In this document: piece after piece, positions 1 to 5,670 of the stretch
How the letters are laid out: each line of letters begins with the position of its first letter
How positions within the stretch are numbered: the first letter of the stretch is position 1
Assembly: GCA_002493835.1 (NCBI GenBank)
Contig: DLAA01000104.1
Span: 5,182-10,851 of the forward strand
Direction: 5' to 3'
DNA length: 5,670 nucleotides
From: Lachnospiraceae bacterium UBA7060
GTDB lineage: Bacteria; Bacillota; Clostridia; Lachnospirales; Lachnospiraceae
Position numbers and translations under genes: made by a program
Notes under the pieces: generated by a model
Told to the model about the DNA's origin: nothing
Databases searched by the model: none
Seen by the model: the letters and a program-made list of their open reading frames with translations, nothing else

Positions 1-145
1 ATAAGAATTGTCATATCTTGATTCTTACCAAAAAAGAGGTATTTTTTCCAAAGACACAAATTATTTTACCTACCTATCCTGTATCTGCCCAGTTTCAAAA
101 TCCCTCATCACCAATGTACCGATAATTGCCAAAACAGATAATATC

Positions 146-637
146 TCAGAATTTCTGATGATTGCAGGCAAGACTGCCGGATTTTAGGATGAACTCGACC
201 AACTCCTGCTGCATGCATTGTACCATTGACAAATTTATCTCAATATAGTCGAGCGGAATCCTTTCCTTTCCACAACTTTCAAGAAAACGACATACTTCAT
301 CCAAAATATAATCTCCGATCTGTAAAATGGTTCCATTTCTTTCTGCCGCTGTAATAAACAATTCCGGCGAAATAAATCCATATGTATCATCATATAAACG
401 AATTAAAGCTTCTGCAGATAAAAATTTCTGCTTTTCGATGGAATAAATTGGCTGATAATACATCTGAAAGCGTTGTCCTTCAATTGCCTTTGTGAGAATG
501 CTGTCAATATCATTTCTAAGCTGTAGCTTTAGACGGTCATCACGATCCTCCGCATCATTGACTTTCCCACCTGACGGCAGATATGTATCAAATGAATTCC
601 CAAAGGATAGCAAGCGTTCACAGCTATCAATATCCTA
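146..637 (-). pseudogene. 3' fragment of a GGDEF-EAL protein (truncated EAL phosphodiesterase domain)
   Basis: This is the distal part of a broken c-di-GMP enzyme. The open frame runs from about 637 to the stop at 146-148. A TTG at 613 could serve as a start, but the family-like reading continues upstream of it (DIDSCERLL) to a TAG at 635-637. Counting from 613, the YYQPIYS motif lies near residues 52-58, the EALIR signature with the substrate/metal-binding Glu at 68, and the EINLS motif with its metal-binding Asn at 127. Homology then stops: after ELVEFILK at about residue 144 the reading becomes unrelated and ends 11 codons later. A full EAL domain is about 240 residues. Here the later conserved Glu, the DDFGTG loop and the catalytic Lys/Glu are all absent, so no phosphodiesterase activity is expected. 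It has no convincing ribosome site of its own. I read it as a relic of the same gene as the 638-1098 fragment, in a different frame. Confidence 0.8.
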
Positions 638-1098
638 CGGACACCAAACACCGGATTGATTGTTTCCTCAGGTTTCTGCACTTCTGTCGTAATCAAAAGC
701 ATTGACACTGTCGTCATAAACATTTCGATCAGACAGCCAGCCCAAAACAGCTGAATAAGGATTGCAAGAACATTCAGCGGATACATCAGTATCAAAGCAA
801 CAAACTTATCCGTAGTCAGCGACTTCTTAGATTTGAATAAATATGTAGTTCCGTACACAAGATAAAAAAAGGTAATTAGATATAACACATAACGGAACAA
901 TGTATTGGATTTTTTTGGCAATAGCCATATGGTATATGATTCTTCCCATAAATCCAATATCGTCGTAATTAAAGTAACTACTAAAAGCTATGCAAGGAAC
1001 TTATTCACCCTTCCGTCCAGCATTTTGCGAAAATATAGGGACATTAAAAGAATTGACACTATCATTATCGCAGCTATATCAAAATACAATATTTTCAT
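638..1098 (-). pseudogene. 5' fragment of a membrane-bound GGDEF-EAL protein, interrupted by a stop codon
   Basis: Reading from an ATG at 1096-1098, preceded by GGAGAAAAGTG as a ribosome site, gives a hydrophobic protein start (MKILYFDIAAIMIV). It is cut by an in-frame TAG at 988-990 (codon 37) and then continues in the same frame as LLVVTLITTILDLWEES and several further membrane helices, ending with QKPEETINPVFGVR at about 641. That tail is typical of the linker from the multi-TM sensor region into a GGDEF domain in Clostridia. The GGDEF core itself is missing: the sequence jumps at 637-641 to the segment that normally follows GGDEF, now in another frame. From memory of the family I also suspect an in-frame internal loss near RYVLYL/ITFFY (about 870-880). 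The original protein would have been a membrane c-di-GMP turnover enzyme; this copy cannot encode one. Coding after the stop could reinitiate at a TTG at 957, but no product with a known activity would result. Confidence 0.75.
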
Positions 1099-1165
1099 CA
1101 CTTTTCTCCATTCATTTGAGCTGTTTTAACCATGCTTTTATTTCCGATAACGAAATAAAACCAAT

Positions 1166-1192
1166 ATTATCATGAAATGGCGTATTGGTCAA
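1166..1192 (-). promoter_or_regulatory. possible remnant promoter of the broken GGDEF-EAL gene
   Basis: On the minus strand TTGACC (1192-1187) is followed by GATAAT (1171-1166) with a 15-bp spacer, or by TAATAT (1169-1164) with 17 bp. Either would start transcription about 60 bases before the ATG at 1098. The match is moderate in AT-rich DNA, so this is a weak call. Confidence 0.3.
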
Positions 1193-1223
1193 TTGGCGGT
1201 ACATAAAAAAATATTGATTGCAT

Positions 1224-1242
1224 TTTCGAAGCACATTTCGAA
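1224..1242. promoter_or_regulatory. tandem TTTCGAA pair upstream of the LytTR regulator promoter (candidate operator)
   Basis: TTTCGAA occurs at 1224-1230 and again at 1236-1242, a period of 12 bp, with AATTCGG directly after. Each copy contains the palindrome TTCGAA. The pair ends 11 bp before the proposed -35 box, a usual position for an activator site. Which protein binds is unknown. The 12-bp period is shorter than the roughly 21-bp period typical of LytTR half-sites. Confidence 0.35.
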
Positions 1243-1253
1243 ATTCGGCCCAC

Positions 1254-1282
1254 TGGTCAAATACCCTGTTTCATGGTAGAAT
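1254..1282 (+). promoter_or_regulatory. probable sigma-A promoter of the LytTR response regulator
   Basis: TGGTCA (1254-1259, 4/6 to TTGACA), a 17-bp spacer, and TAGAAT (1277-1282, 5/6 to TATAAT) preceded by TGG, which makes an extended -10 element. Initiation near 1289 would give a leader of about 25 nt with the AGGAGG of the downstream gene inside it. The weak -35 box suggests dependence on an activator. Confidence 0.5.
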
Positions 1283-1314
1283 AACTCTTAAATATTTTCT
1301 CAGGAGGATGAACA

Positions 1315-2040
1315 ATGCCCGCATTTTCTAAACCATCCGTTTCTATCGCCGTCTGTGATGATCAGGCAAATGATTTAGATGAAATAGAAACGATGACAAG
1401 CGAACTGCTGGAAGCAGAGGGGATTTCCTGCAGCATTTCCAGGTTTGAGGACGCCGATTCCCTGTTGTCCGCTGCCCAGGGCGGGAAAACCTTTGATATT
1501 CTGCTTCTTGATGTGATGATGGAAAACCTAAACGGGATAGAACTGGCCGCAGCCCTGCGAAAGCAGGGGAACGACACTGCGATTGTCTTTATCTCAATCA
1601 ACCGGGAGATGGCGCTTTTGGGGTATGAGGTATCGGCGGTGCGGTATCTGGCAAAGCCCGTTCAGCGGGAGAAGCTGCGGGAGGCACTGCTGTACTGCTG
1701 CCGGACGTATCTGATGCAAAAAGAAATCCTGCTGCCCACCGCAGAGGGCCAGCGCAGGATTTTAGTATCCGATGTCATATACATAGAGCCATGGGAGCGG
1801 GGAACCCGGCTGGTTCTGGTGGACGGTGAGTGCAAGACCGGTTCAAAAATATCCGAACTGGAACGGTTGCTCCCCAAAGAACGGTTTGCGTTTTGCCACC
1901 GGACGCTGCTTGTCAACCTCGCGTTTATCCAGACGATCCGATACTGCGAACTGACCCTGAAAAACGGGCAGGTACTTCCGATAAGCAAATACCGTCAGGC
2001 ACAGATCAAGGAAAGCTTTATGCGTTACTTGAGGGAGTGA
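1315..2040 (+). CDS. LytTR-family response regulator (AgrA/VirR type)
   Basis: A 241-residue cytoplasmic transcription regulator of the receiver-LytTR class. The receiver domain spans about residues 9-121: acidic pair D15/D16 in VCDDQ, phosphoacceptor D66 in LLLDVMM, S94 in place of the usual Thr, and K114 in LAKP. The LytTR DNA-binding domain covers about 139-238 and carries the family signature around FCHRTLLVNLAFI (193-205) and the end motif LPISKYRQ. Length is normal for the family. The start is fixed by AGGAGG at 1302-1307, seven bases before the ATG. LytTR proteins bind pairs of direct repeats upstream of -35 boxes; a candidate site lies at 4012-4045. Its partner is presumably the GHKL kinase encoded convergently, whose 3' end overlaps this gene by 23 bp. 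The gene is clearly richer in GC than the broken gene before it. Target genes cannot be read from the protein. Confidence 0.93.
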   Translation: MPAFSKPSVSIAVCDDQANDLDEIETMTSELLEAEGISCSISRFEDADSLLSAAQGGKTFDILLLDVMMENLNGIELAAALRKQGNDTAIVFISINREMALLGYEVSAVRYLAKPVQREKLREALLYCCRTYLMQKEILLPTAEGQRRILVSDVIYIEPWERGTRLVLVDGECKTGSKISELERLLPKERFAFCHRTLLVNLAFIQTIRYCELTLKNGQVLPISKYRQAQIKESFMRYLRE

Positions 2041-3937
2041 CAAGGGGGAGCGCAACCGTGACACGGTAGGAGCCGGGCAGACGCTCCACTTCCATCAAAT
2101 TTCCGTGGCGGGTAATAATCTGTTCTATAATCTTCATCCCCAGGCCGTGTTGTGACGCGGCCTTTTTTTCTGCGCTTTTTTCCGGCGGTTCGGGCACAGC
2201 CGCGTTTTCACAGACGAACACAAAGAAACCGTCCTTTTGGTGCATATCCAGCCGGAGGAAGGGTTTTTCTGTTTTGCCTGCCGCATGGATGGCATTGTCC
2301 AAAAGATTCATCATCAGGGCGCACAGCTCCGCGTCTGACAGCGGCAGGGATTCGGGGGCGTCGGCCTGAATCACTTCCACCGTGATCCCCTTCCCGGCAG
2401 CTTCCCCAAGTTTTGCGCTGAGGATAATGTCCAGCGCCTGGTTCCGGCTCTGCACCACCGGGGAGAGGGCCTGCTGCTGCCCGATCAGGTTGTCCAGGTA
2501 CTCTGCGGCCCCTTTGTCCGAAACACTCTGCCGCAGGAAGGTCAGATGTTTTTTCATATCGTGCCGCAGCATCATCACTTCCTCCTGGTGGCGGCGCAGG
2601 TTTTCAAAACCGGACTGGGCGATTTCAACCTGCTGTGCCAGTACCTTTGTTTCCGCCCTGCGGGTAATTTCTTTCATCATCCATTCCATCAGCGCGGCAA
2701 AGACAGCCGCCGCCATCATCAGTCCCATCAGCCGCCAAAGGAAGTAAGTGTGCGCGCCTAAAACAAGCTGCTCCCCCACTTCACGCCGCAGAGCTGGAAC
2801 TGCCAGCATCCATGTCGTGGCAACGGCCAGCCCTGCCAGCACAGCCGGACAGAAGAAGCGGGAAAATAAATCTTTCTGTTTCCATCCCCACACCATGCAG
2901 GCCAAAGTACCAACCAGGCCAAAGCACCCGATCCATTCCGGGATACTCTGCCATCCAAAATCAACGCGGCTGTTGATGTCCGGCACAGCGACAAGCAAGG
3001 TGAGAGCGCCTTGCAGGGCGGTCAAAGCAGCAAAGAAAATCCTGCGCTTTCCGGTCAGGCGGCTGGTTAAAAATAAAAGCAGCACCGTAAGGGAGCATAA
3101 ACGGGACAGATCGGCCACATCCACCGGCAGATTGCCAAAATAGTGATAGGTAAACCCGGACATGGCAATCTGTCTGGCGCTCCATAAAAATGTGGTCAAA
3201 GCAAGGAATGGCAGGCTCCAGTCCGACCTGCCGGAAAAGAGCTGCCATAGGAAAGCGGACAGCAGAAGGACGCCCGCCCCAAAGCAGAGGGTGGCGGGAA
3301 TAGCAGTCTGGAAGCTCTCGGAGATCAGCCCGCTCTCATAGGAATATCCGCAGTACAGCTGAACCGAACAGGGCCAGACCACCGTGTCTGCTTCCGACTC
3401 CTGCCGTTCCCCCAGTCTGGTGGCCTGCGCGACCGTCAGGGTCTTTCCCTGATAGTCCGGCGGGAGGGAAAGCACGATGGTTTCGATCCTGTCCCAATCC
3501 AGCATGGGAAGGGCCAGATACCCGATGCGGTTGTCCAGCTCCGGGCAGTCGGTATAGAGCAGCTCTCCGTCCAAAAACACTGCCATACTGTAGTTAGACA
3601 CATCCAGCCGCAGGGTGGGGCTGTCCAGCGTTTCGGTCAGGGTACGGGAAAAATAAAAGGTCTGCCCCGGCTTTTGCAGGCCGGTAAAACCGCCCATCCC
3701 GTCTGCGGTCAAAATCATTTGCTGTTCTTCTTCCTGCGTGAATACCGTCCACCCCTTTTGATCGTACTGCCAGTCCTCCGGCGGCGCTTCCCCCTCCCAC
3801 ATCAGGGACAGGTCATAGGAGGCGTCCTGCATCGGCACAGTATAAACAAACAGCACGCAGCCAAAGAGCAGACAGAGCGAAAGGCAGATACCCAGAGCAA
3901 ACACATGGAATAACGTGCGCGACATTTTCTTTTTCAA
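2018..3937 (-). CDS. GHKL-type sensor histidine kinase with extracytoplasmic domain and seven-TM region
   Basis: A membrane sensor kinase of 639 residues if started at TTG 3937. This start is preferred because GAGGTGA (3949-3943) ends five bases before it; a GTG at 3946 overlaps that ribosome site, and an ATG at 3925 is 17 bases from it. Order: TM helix at about 9-33; extracytoplasmic, probably beta-rich domain at 35-207; seven TM helices at about 213-419; coiled-coil linker at 421-455; kinase core. H-box RHDMKKH has the likely phosphorylated H459. N-box MMNLLDNAIHAA has N544 and N548. VCENA (N578) matches the nucleotide-binding loop, and the G-box HGLGMKII has G598/G600. The plan resembles 7TMR-DISM sensors fused to the HATPase_c_5/GHKL kinases that pair with LytTR regulators. 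No ligand can be named. The expected substrate is the regulator at 1315-2040, which converges on this gene and overlaps its last 23 bases, an unusual arrangement for a cognate pair. GC content is high relative to the flanks; one 60-base stretch at 2461 is 67% GC. Confidence 0.9.
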   Translation of the reverse strand: MKKKMSRTLFHVFALGICLSLCLLFGCVLFVYTVPMQDASYDLSLMWEGEAPPEDWQYDQKGWTVFTQEEEQQMILTADGMGGFTGLQKPGQTFYFSRTLTETLDSPTLRLDVSNYSMAVFLDGELLYTDCPELDNRIGYLALPMLDWDRIETIVLSLPPDYQGKTLTVAQATRLGERQESEADTVVWPCSVQLYCGYSYESGLISESFQTAIPATLCFGAGVLLLSAFLWQLFSGRSDWSLPFLALTTFLWSARQIAMSGFTYHYFGNLPVDVADLSRLCSLTVLLLFLTSRLTGKRRIFFAALTALQGALTLLVAVPDINSRVDFGWQSIPEWIGCFGLVGTLACMVWGWKQKDLFSRFFCPAVLAGLAVATTWMLAVPALRREVGEQLVLGAHTYFLWRLMGLMMAAAVFAALMEWMMKEITRRAETKVLAQQVEIAQSGFENLRRHQEEVMMLRHDMKKHLTFLRQSVSDKGAAEYLDNLIGQQQALSPVVQSRNQALDIILSAKLGEAAGKGITVEVIQADAPESLPLSDAELCALMMNLLDNAIHAAGKTEKPFLRLDMHQKDGFFVFVCENAAVPEPPEKSAEKKAASQHGLGMKIIEQIITRHGNLMEVERLPGSYRVTVALPLVTPSSNA

Positions 3938-3971
3938 ATGAGTCACCTCGTAAAATCGGATTCTTTCTTAT

Positions 3972-4001
3972 AGACTACCTCGAAGAACAGGGGGGCGTCA
4001 A
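3972..4001 (-). promoter_or_regulatory. weak candidate promoter for the sensor kinase gene
   Basis: On the minus strand TTGACG (4001-3996) is followed after 18 bp by TAGTCT (3977-3972), which keeps only the key T, A and T of a -10 box. A TATAAG at 3972-3967 is a better -10 but lies 23 bp from that -35. The spacer begins with a run of six C. The direct repeats end 10 bp upstream of the -35, so an activator-dependent promoter is plausible. Confidence 0.35.
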
Positions 4002-4011
4002 TCAGATTTAC

Positions 4012-4045
4012 CGTCCACTCGCGCAGAAAAACGTCCACTCGTGCA
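4012..4045. promoter_or_regulatory. 14-bp direct repeat pair, candidate LytTR (VirR-box-like) operator
   Basis: CGTCCACTCGCGCA (4012-4025) and CGTCCACTCGTGCA (4032-4045) differ at one base and start 20 bp apart, about two helical turns. LytTR proteins bind such paired direct repeats just upstream of -35 boxes. Read toward the right, each copy resembles the published VirR box CCCAGTTNTNCAC at about seven of its eleven fixed positions. The pair lies between two divergent promoters, 10 bp from the kinase -35 and 8 bp from the receiver-gene -35. Binding by the LytTR regulator of this window is inferred. Confidence 0.6.
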
Positions 4046-4053
4046 AACCCTTA

Positions 4054-4082
4054 TTGACTTCCGGGGGGGGGGTACATATTAT
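4054..4082 (+). promoter_or_regulatory. promoter of the receiver/HD-GYP operon with a G10 tract in the spacer
   Basis: TTGACT (4054-4059, 5/6 match), a 17-bp spacer (4060-4076), and TATTAT (4077-4082, 5/6 match). The spacer contains ten consecutive G (4063-4072). Initiation near 4089 leaves a leader of about 38 nt before the ATG at 4127. Gain or loss of a G would move the spacer from the optimal 17 bp, so this has the form of a phase-variable promoter. The direct repeats at 4012-4045 lie immediately upstream. Confidence 0.65.
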
Positions 4083-4126
4083 GAAAAAGTATGTGGAAAA
4101 GATGTTATATATTTCAGGAGGCAAAA

Positions 4127-4492
4127 ATGTTTGAGAAAATCTTGGTGATTGATGATGATGTAATGAGTCAGAAGCATGTAGAAAAAATTTTGTCATCAGA
4201 GGGCTACATAGTGGATACACGGAGCGAAGGGTTCTCCGGGATTAAGGCGCTTGTGCAGGAGAAGGCGGATCTTGTGCTACTGGATATCAAAATGCCGGAA
4301 CAGGATGGAATAGAAACCTTCAAACAGATCCGCACATTGAAAGGATTGGAAGATGTTCCGATTATTTTTCTTACATCATCGGGGGATATCATGGATGTTA
4401 CCACGGCAGCCGTTTTAGGTGCGGTAGATTATATAAAAAAACCATGCCATCCGGAAGAACTCTTAAAGAGGGTTAAAAAAGCGCTGGAATGA
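4127..4492 (+). CDS. single-domain CheY-like response regulator
   Basis: A 121-residue stand-alone receiver domain with no output domain. Visible active-site residues are the acidic group D9-D11 in VIDDD, phosphoacceptor D53 in LLDIKMP, T83 in FLTSS, and K105 in IKKP. Start chosen at ATG 4127 because AGGAGG (4116-4121) sits five bases upstream and the receiver fold begins directly with MFEKILVIDDD; an in-frame extension to 4091 adds residues unlike a receiver. Such proteins act by protein contact or as phosphate carriers in a phosphorelay. It is followed after 93 bp by a receiver-HD-GYP gene whose receiver has its phosphoacceptor, Thr and Lys at the same positions (53, 83, 105). The two are probably co-transcribed from the promoter at 4054-4082. 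No kinase for it lies complete in the window; the gene starting at 5649 is a candidate by position only. Confidence 0.9.
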   Translation: MFEKILVIDDDVMSQKHVEKILSSEGYIVDTRSEGFSGIKALVQEKADLVLLDIKMPEQDGIETFKQIRTLKGLEDVPIIFLTSSGDIMDVTTAAVLGAVDYIKKPCHPEELLKRVKKALE

Positions 4493-4585
4493 TGAAGTCG
4501 CCCAAAATCCAGATCGGCGGGCACATTGGCTTATAGACAGTCATTTAATAAAAAGAACAGAATCAAGTAGCAGCAGGAGGATACA

Positions 4586-5611
4586 ATGAACGATTGGATT
4601 TTAGTAGTTGACGATGATGCATCGAATCTGAAAATGGCAAGTCATATCTTAGGCAGGGCGCAGATGCGTGTAAGCTGCTTAAAATCGGGTGAAGACGCCG
4701 TGCAGTTTCTGGAGGAGAACAGACCGGATCTTATCCTGTTGGATATACATATGCCTATAATGGATGGGTTTCAGACAATGGCGGCCATCCATGAAAACAA
4801 GTCCGCAGCCGATATTCCTGTTATCTTTCTGACAGCGGATGATGACAGCAGCACGGAGAAAAAGGGACTGGAGGTGGGAGCCGTAGACTTCATCAGGAAA
4901 CCTTTTGTTCCCGAAGTCCTTCTGCTCCGCGTGAGGTATACCATCGATTTGAAACGTTTGCAGGCGGATCTGCAAAAAGAGGTGCAGAAAAAGACGCAGG
5001 AAATCACAGCGCAGCATGAAAAGCTGGAAAGGATATCCATGCAGATCGTCAAAGCTTTATCCGGTGCGGTGGACGCAAAAGATACCTACACAAACGGGCA
5101 TTCTTTGCGGGTGGCGGAATATTCCAGAGAGATTGCGCGCCGGGCAGGATTTTCAGGAGAAATGCAGGACGATATTTATATGATGGGACTGCTGCATGAT
5201 GTGGGAAAGATCGGCGTGCCTGATGCGATTATCAATAAACCGGCGCACTTGACGGAGGACGAGTATGCGGTAATTAAAAACCACCCGGTCATGGGAGCAA
5301 GAATCCTTAAAAATATCAAGGATTTTCCCAAGCTGATCACCGGTGCCAGATGGCATCATGAGCGATATGACGGCAAGGGATATCCGGATGGCATTGCCGG
5401 TGAAGAGATTCCCCTAGAGGCCCGGATCATTGCGGTGGCGGACGCTTATGACGCCATGAGTTCACGAAGGAGCTATCGTGATGTGTTGCCGCAGGAGACG
5501 GTCCGCTCGGAGATTGAGAAGGGAAAGGGAACGCAGTTTGACCCTGAGGTGACGGAGGTTGTACTTGGCATGATTGATGAGGACACGGATTATCAGATGC
5601 GGGAAAAATAG
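4586..5611 (+). CDS. receiver-HD-GYP c-di-GMP phosphodiesterase (RpfG-like response regulator)
   Basis: A 341-residue cytoplasmic enzyme that is predicted to hydrolyse cyclic di-GMP under control of phosphorylation. Residues 3-120 form a receiver: D9-D11, phosphoacceptor D53 in LLDIHMP, T83, K105. A charged helical linker, probably a coiled coil that dimerises, covers about 120-155. The HD-GYP domain covers about 155-335 and keeps its full metal/catalytic set: H172 in NGHSLRVA, H204/D205 in LLHDVGKIG, H233 in KNHP, and the signature HHERYDGKGYP (257-267), followed by D286 in AVADAYDA. Nothing suggests a degenerate domain. Start fixed by AGGAGG (4575-4580), five bases before the ATG. It lies 93 bp after the single-domain receiver with no terminator seen between them, so an operon is likely. 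It is the only intact c-di-GMP enzyme visible here, beside a decayed one at 146-1098. Product as pGpG or GMP depends on the metal centre and cannot be read here. Confidence 0.93.
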   Translation: MNDWILVVDDDASNLKMASHILGRAQMRVSCLKSGEDAVQFLEENRPDLILLDIHMPIMDGFQTMAAIHENKSAADIPVIFLTADDDSSTEKKGLEVGAVDFIRKPFVPEVLLLRVRYTIDLKRLQADLQKEVQKKTQEITAQHEKLERISMQIVKALSGAVDAKDTYTNGHSLRVAEYSREIARRAGFSGEMQDDIYMMGLLHDVGKIGVPDAIINKPAHLTEDEYAVIKNHPVMGARILKNIKDFPKLITGARWHHERYDGKGYPDGIAGEEIPLEARIIAVADAYDAMSSRRSYRDVLPQETVRSEIEKGKGTQFDPEVTEVVLGMIDEDTDYQMREK

Positions 5612-5648
5612 TGGGAAGGCGCAAAAAGAAGCGCAGAAATGAGGGGAA

Positions 5649-5670
5649 ATGAACGATCAGGAAAAACAAA
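5649..5670 (+). CDS. start of a further gene, cut by the window end
   Basis: ATG at 5649 begins MNDQEKQ and stays open to the end of the window. GAGGGG (5641-5646) lies two bases before it, a close but usable ribosome site. It starts 37 bp after the HD-GYP stop with no terminator between, so it would be in the same operon. Seven residues do not allow a function; by position a sensor kinase serving the two receivers is possible, but this is a guess. Confidence 0.4.

Noticed and set aside
2..27. TAAGAAT ... ATTCTTA inverted repeat, 7 bp with a 12-base loop
   Set aside because: AT-only stem in AT-rich DNA at the window edge; no T-run, transposase or target duplication nearby, so neither a terminator nor an insertion-sequence end can be supported.
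69..180. Minus-strand open stretch reading PAVLPAIIRNSEILSVLA and on, after the EAL homology ends
   Set aside because: About 35 codons with no start or ribosome site and no family I recognise; it might be a fragment fused at the deletion point, but its length is not beyond chance.
905..1175. Plus-strand open frames of 74 and 61 codons
   Set aside because: They run opposite the membrane portion of the broken GGDEF-EAL gene, whose minus-strand reading is clearly protein-like.
2055..2067. ACCGTG-A-CACGGT inverted repeat as a terminator for the LytTR regulator
   Set aside because: The stem is at most five to six pairs with a tiny loop, no T-run follows, and it is part of the kinase coding sequence.
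2382..2747. Plus-strand open frame of 121 codons, with neighbours at 2152-2385 and 2748-3143
   Set aside because: They lie antisense to the well-supported sensor kinase, have Ser/Arg/Pro-rich composition typical of GC-rich shadow frames, and show no recognisable domain.
4081..4134. Short reading frame of 17 codons (MKKYVEKMLYISGGKNV) overlapping the start of the receiver gene
   Set aside because: Its ATG lies within the proposed -10 box and upstream of the expected transcript start, so it would not be on the mRNA as a leader peptide.
4500..4522. GCCC ... GGGC possible hairpin between the receiver and HD-GYP genes
   Set aside because: Only four pairs with a loop of about 15 bases and no T-run; not enough for a terminator, so co-transcription remains the simpler reading.
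4679..5017. Minus-strand open frame of 112 codons, and another at 4771-5052
   Set aside because: Antisense to the receiver-HD-GYP gene whose motifs are complete; no ribosome site or domain seen.

Overview
The window looks like chromosomal DNA of a low-to-mid GC Firmicute, most likely a gut-type Clostridia member (Lachnospiraceae/Oscillospiraceae). This rests on strong AGGAGG ribosome sites, a LytTR regulator with a GHKL sensor kinase, and a 'TM-GGDEF-EAL' relic of the kind common in that group. The taxon is inference; no marker gene is present. Every gene is a signalling gene.

Layout. (1) Positions ~146-1098, minus strand: a decayed membrane-anchored diguanylate cyclase/phosphodiesterase. 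It has an in-frame stop, its GGDEF core is gone with a frame change at ~637-641, and the EAL domain is cut after its first third. Positions 1-145 hold no recognisable gene. (2) Positions 1099-1314: a divergent intergenic region with a probable promoter for the next gene and a tandem TTTCGAA pair just upstream of it. (3) Positions 1315-2040, plus strand: an AgrA/VirR-type LytTR response regulator. (4) Positions 2018-3937, minus strand: a large GHKL sensor kinase (one TM, extracytoplasmic domain, seven TM, kinase core). It is convergent with the regulator and overlaps it tail to tail by 23 bp. (5) Positions 3938-4126: a divergent control region with a 14-bp direct repeat at 20-bp spacing between two outward promoters. 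The promoter facing right has a run of ten G inside its 17-bp -35/-10 spacer. (6) Positions 4127-4492: a single-domain CheY-like receiver. (7) Positions 4586-5611: a receiver-HD-GYP c-di-GMP phosphodiesterase. (8) Position 5649 to the end: the first seven codons of a further gene.

Proposed working model (inference): the kinase senses an external ligand and phosphorylates the LytTR regulator, which binds the direct repeats and sets transcription of the kinase and of the receiver/HD-GYP operon. That operon would lower c-di-GMP. The poly-G tract may add stochastic ON/OFF control. The most notable signals are this candidate phase-variable promoter with its VirR-box-like repeats, the convergent overlapping kinase/regulator pair, and the multiply broken c-di-GMP gene next door.
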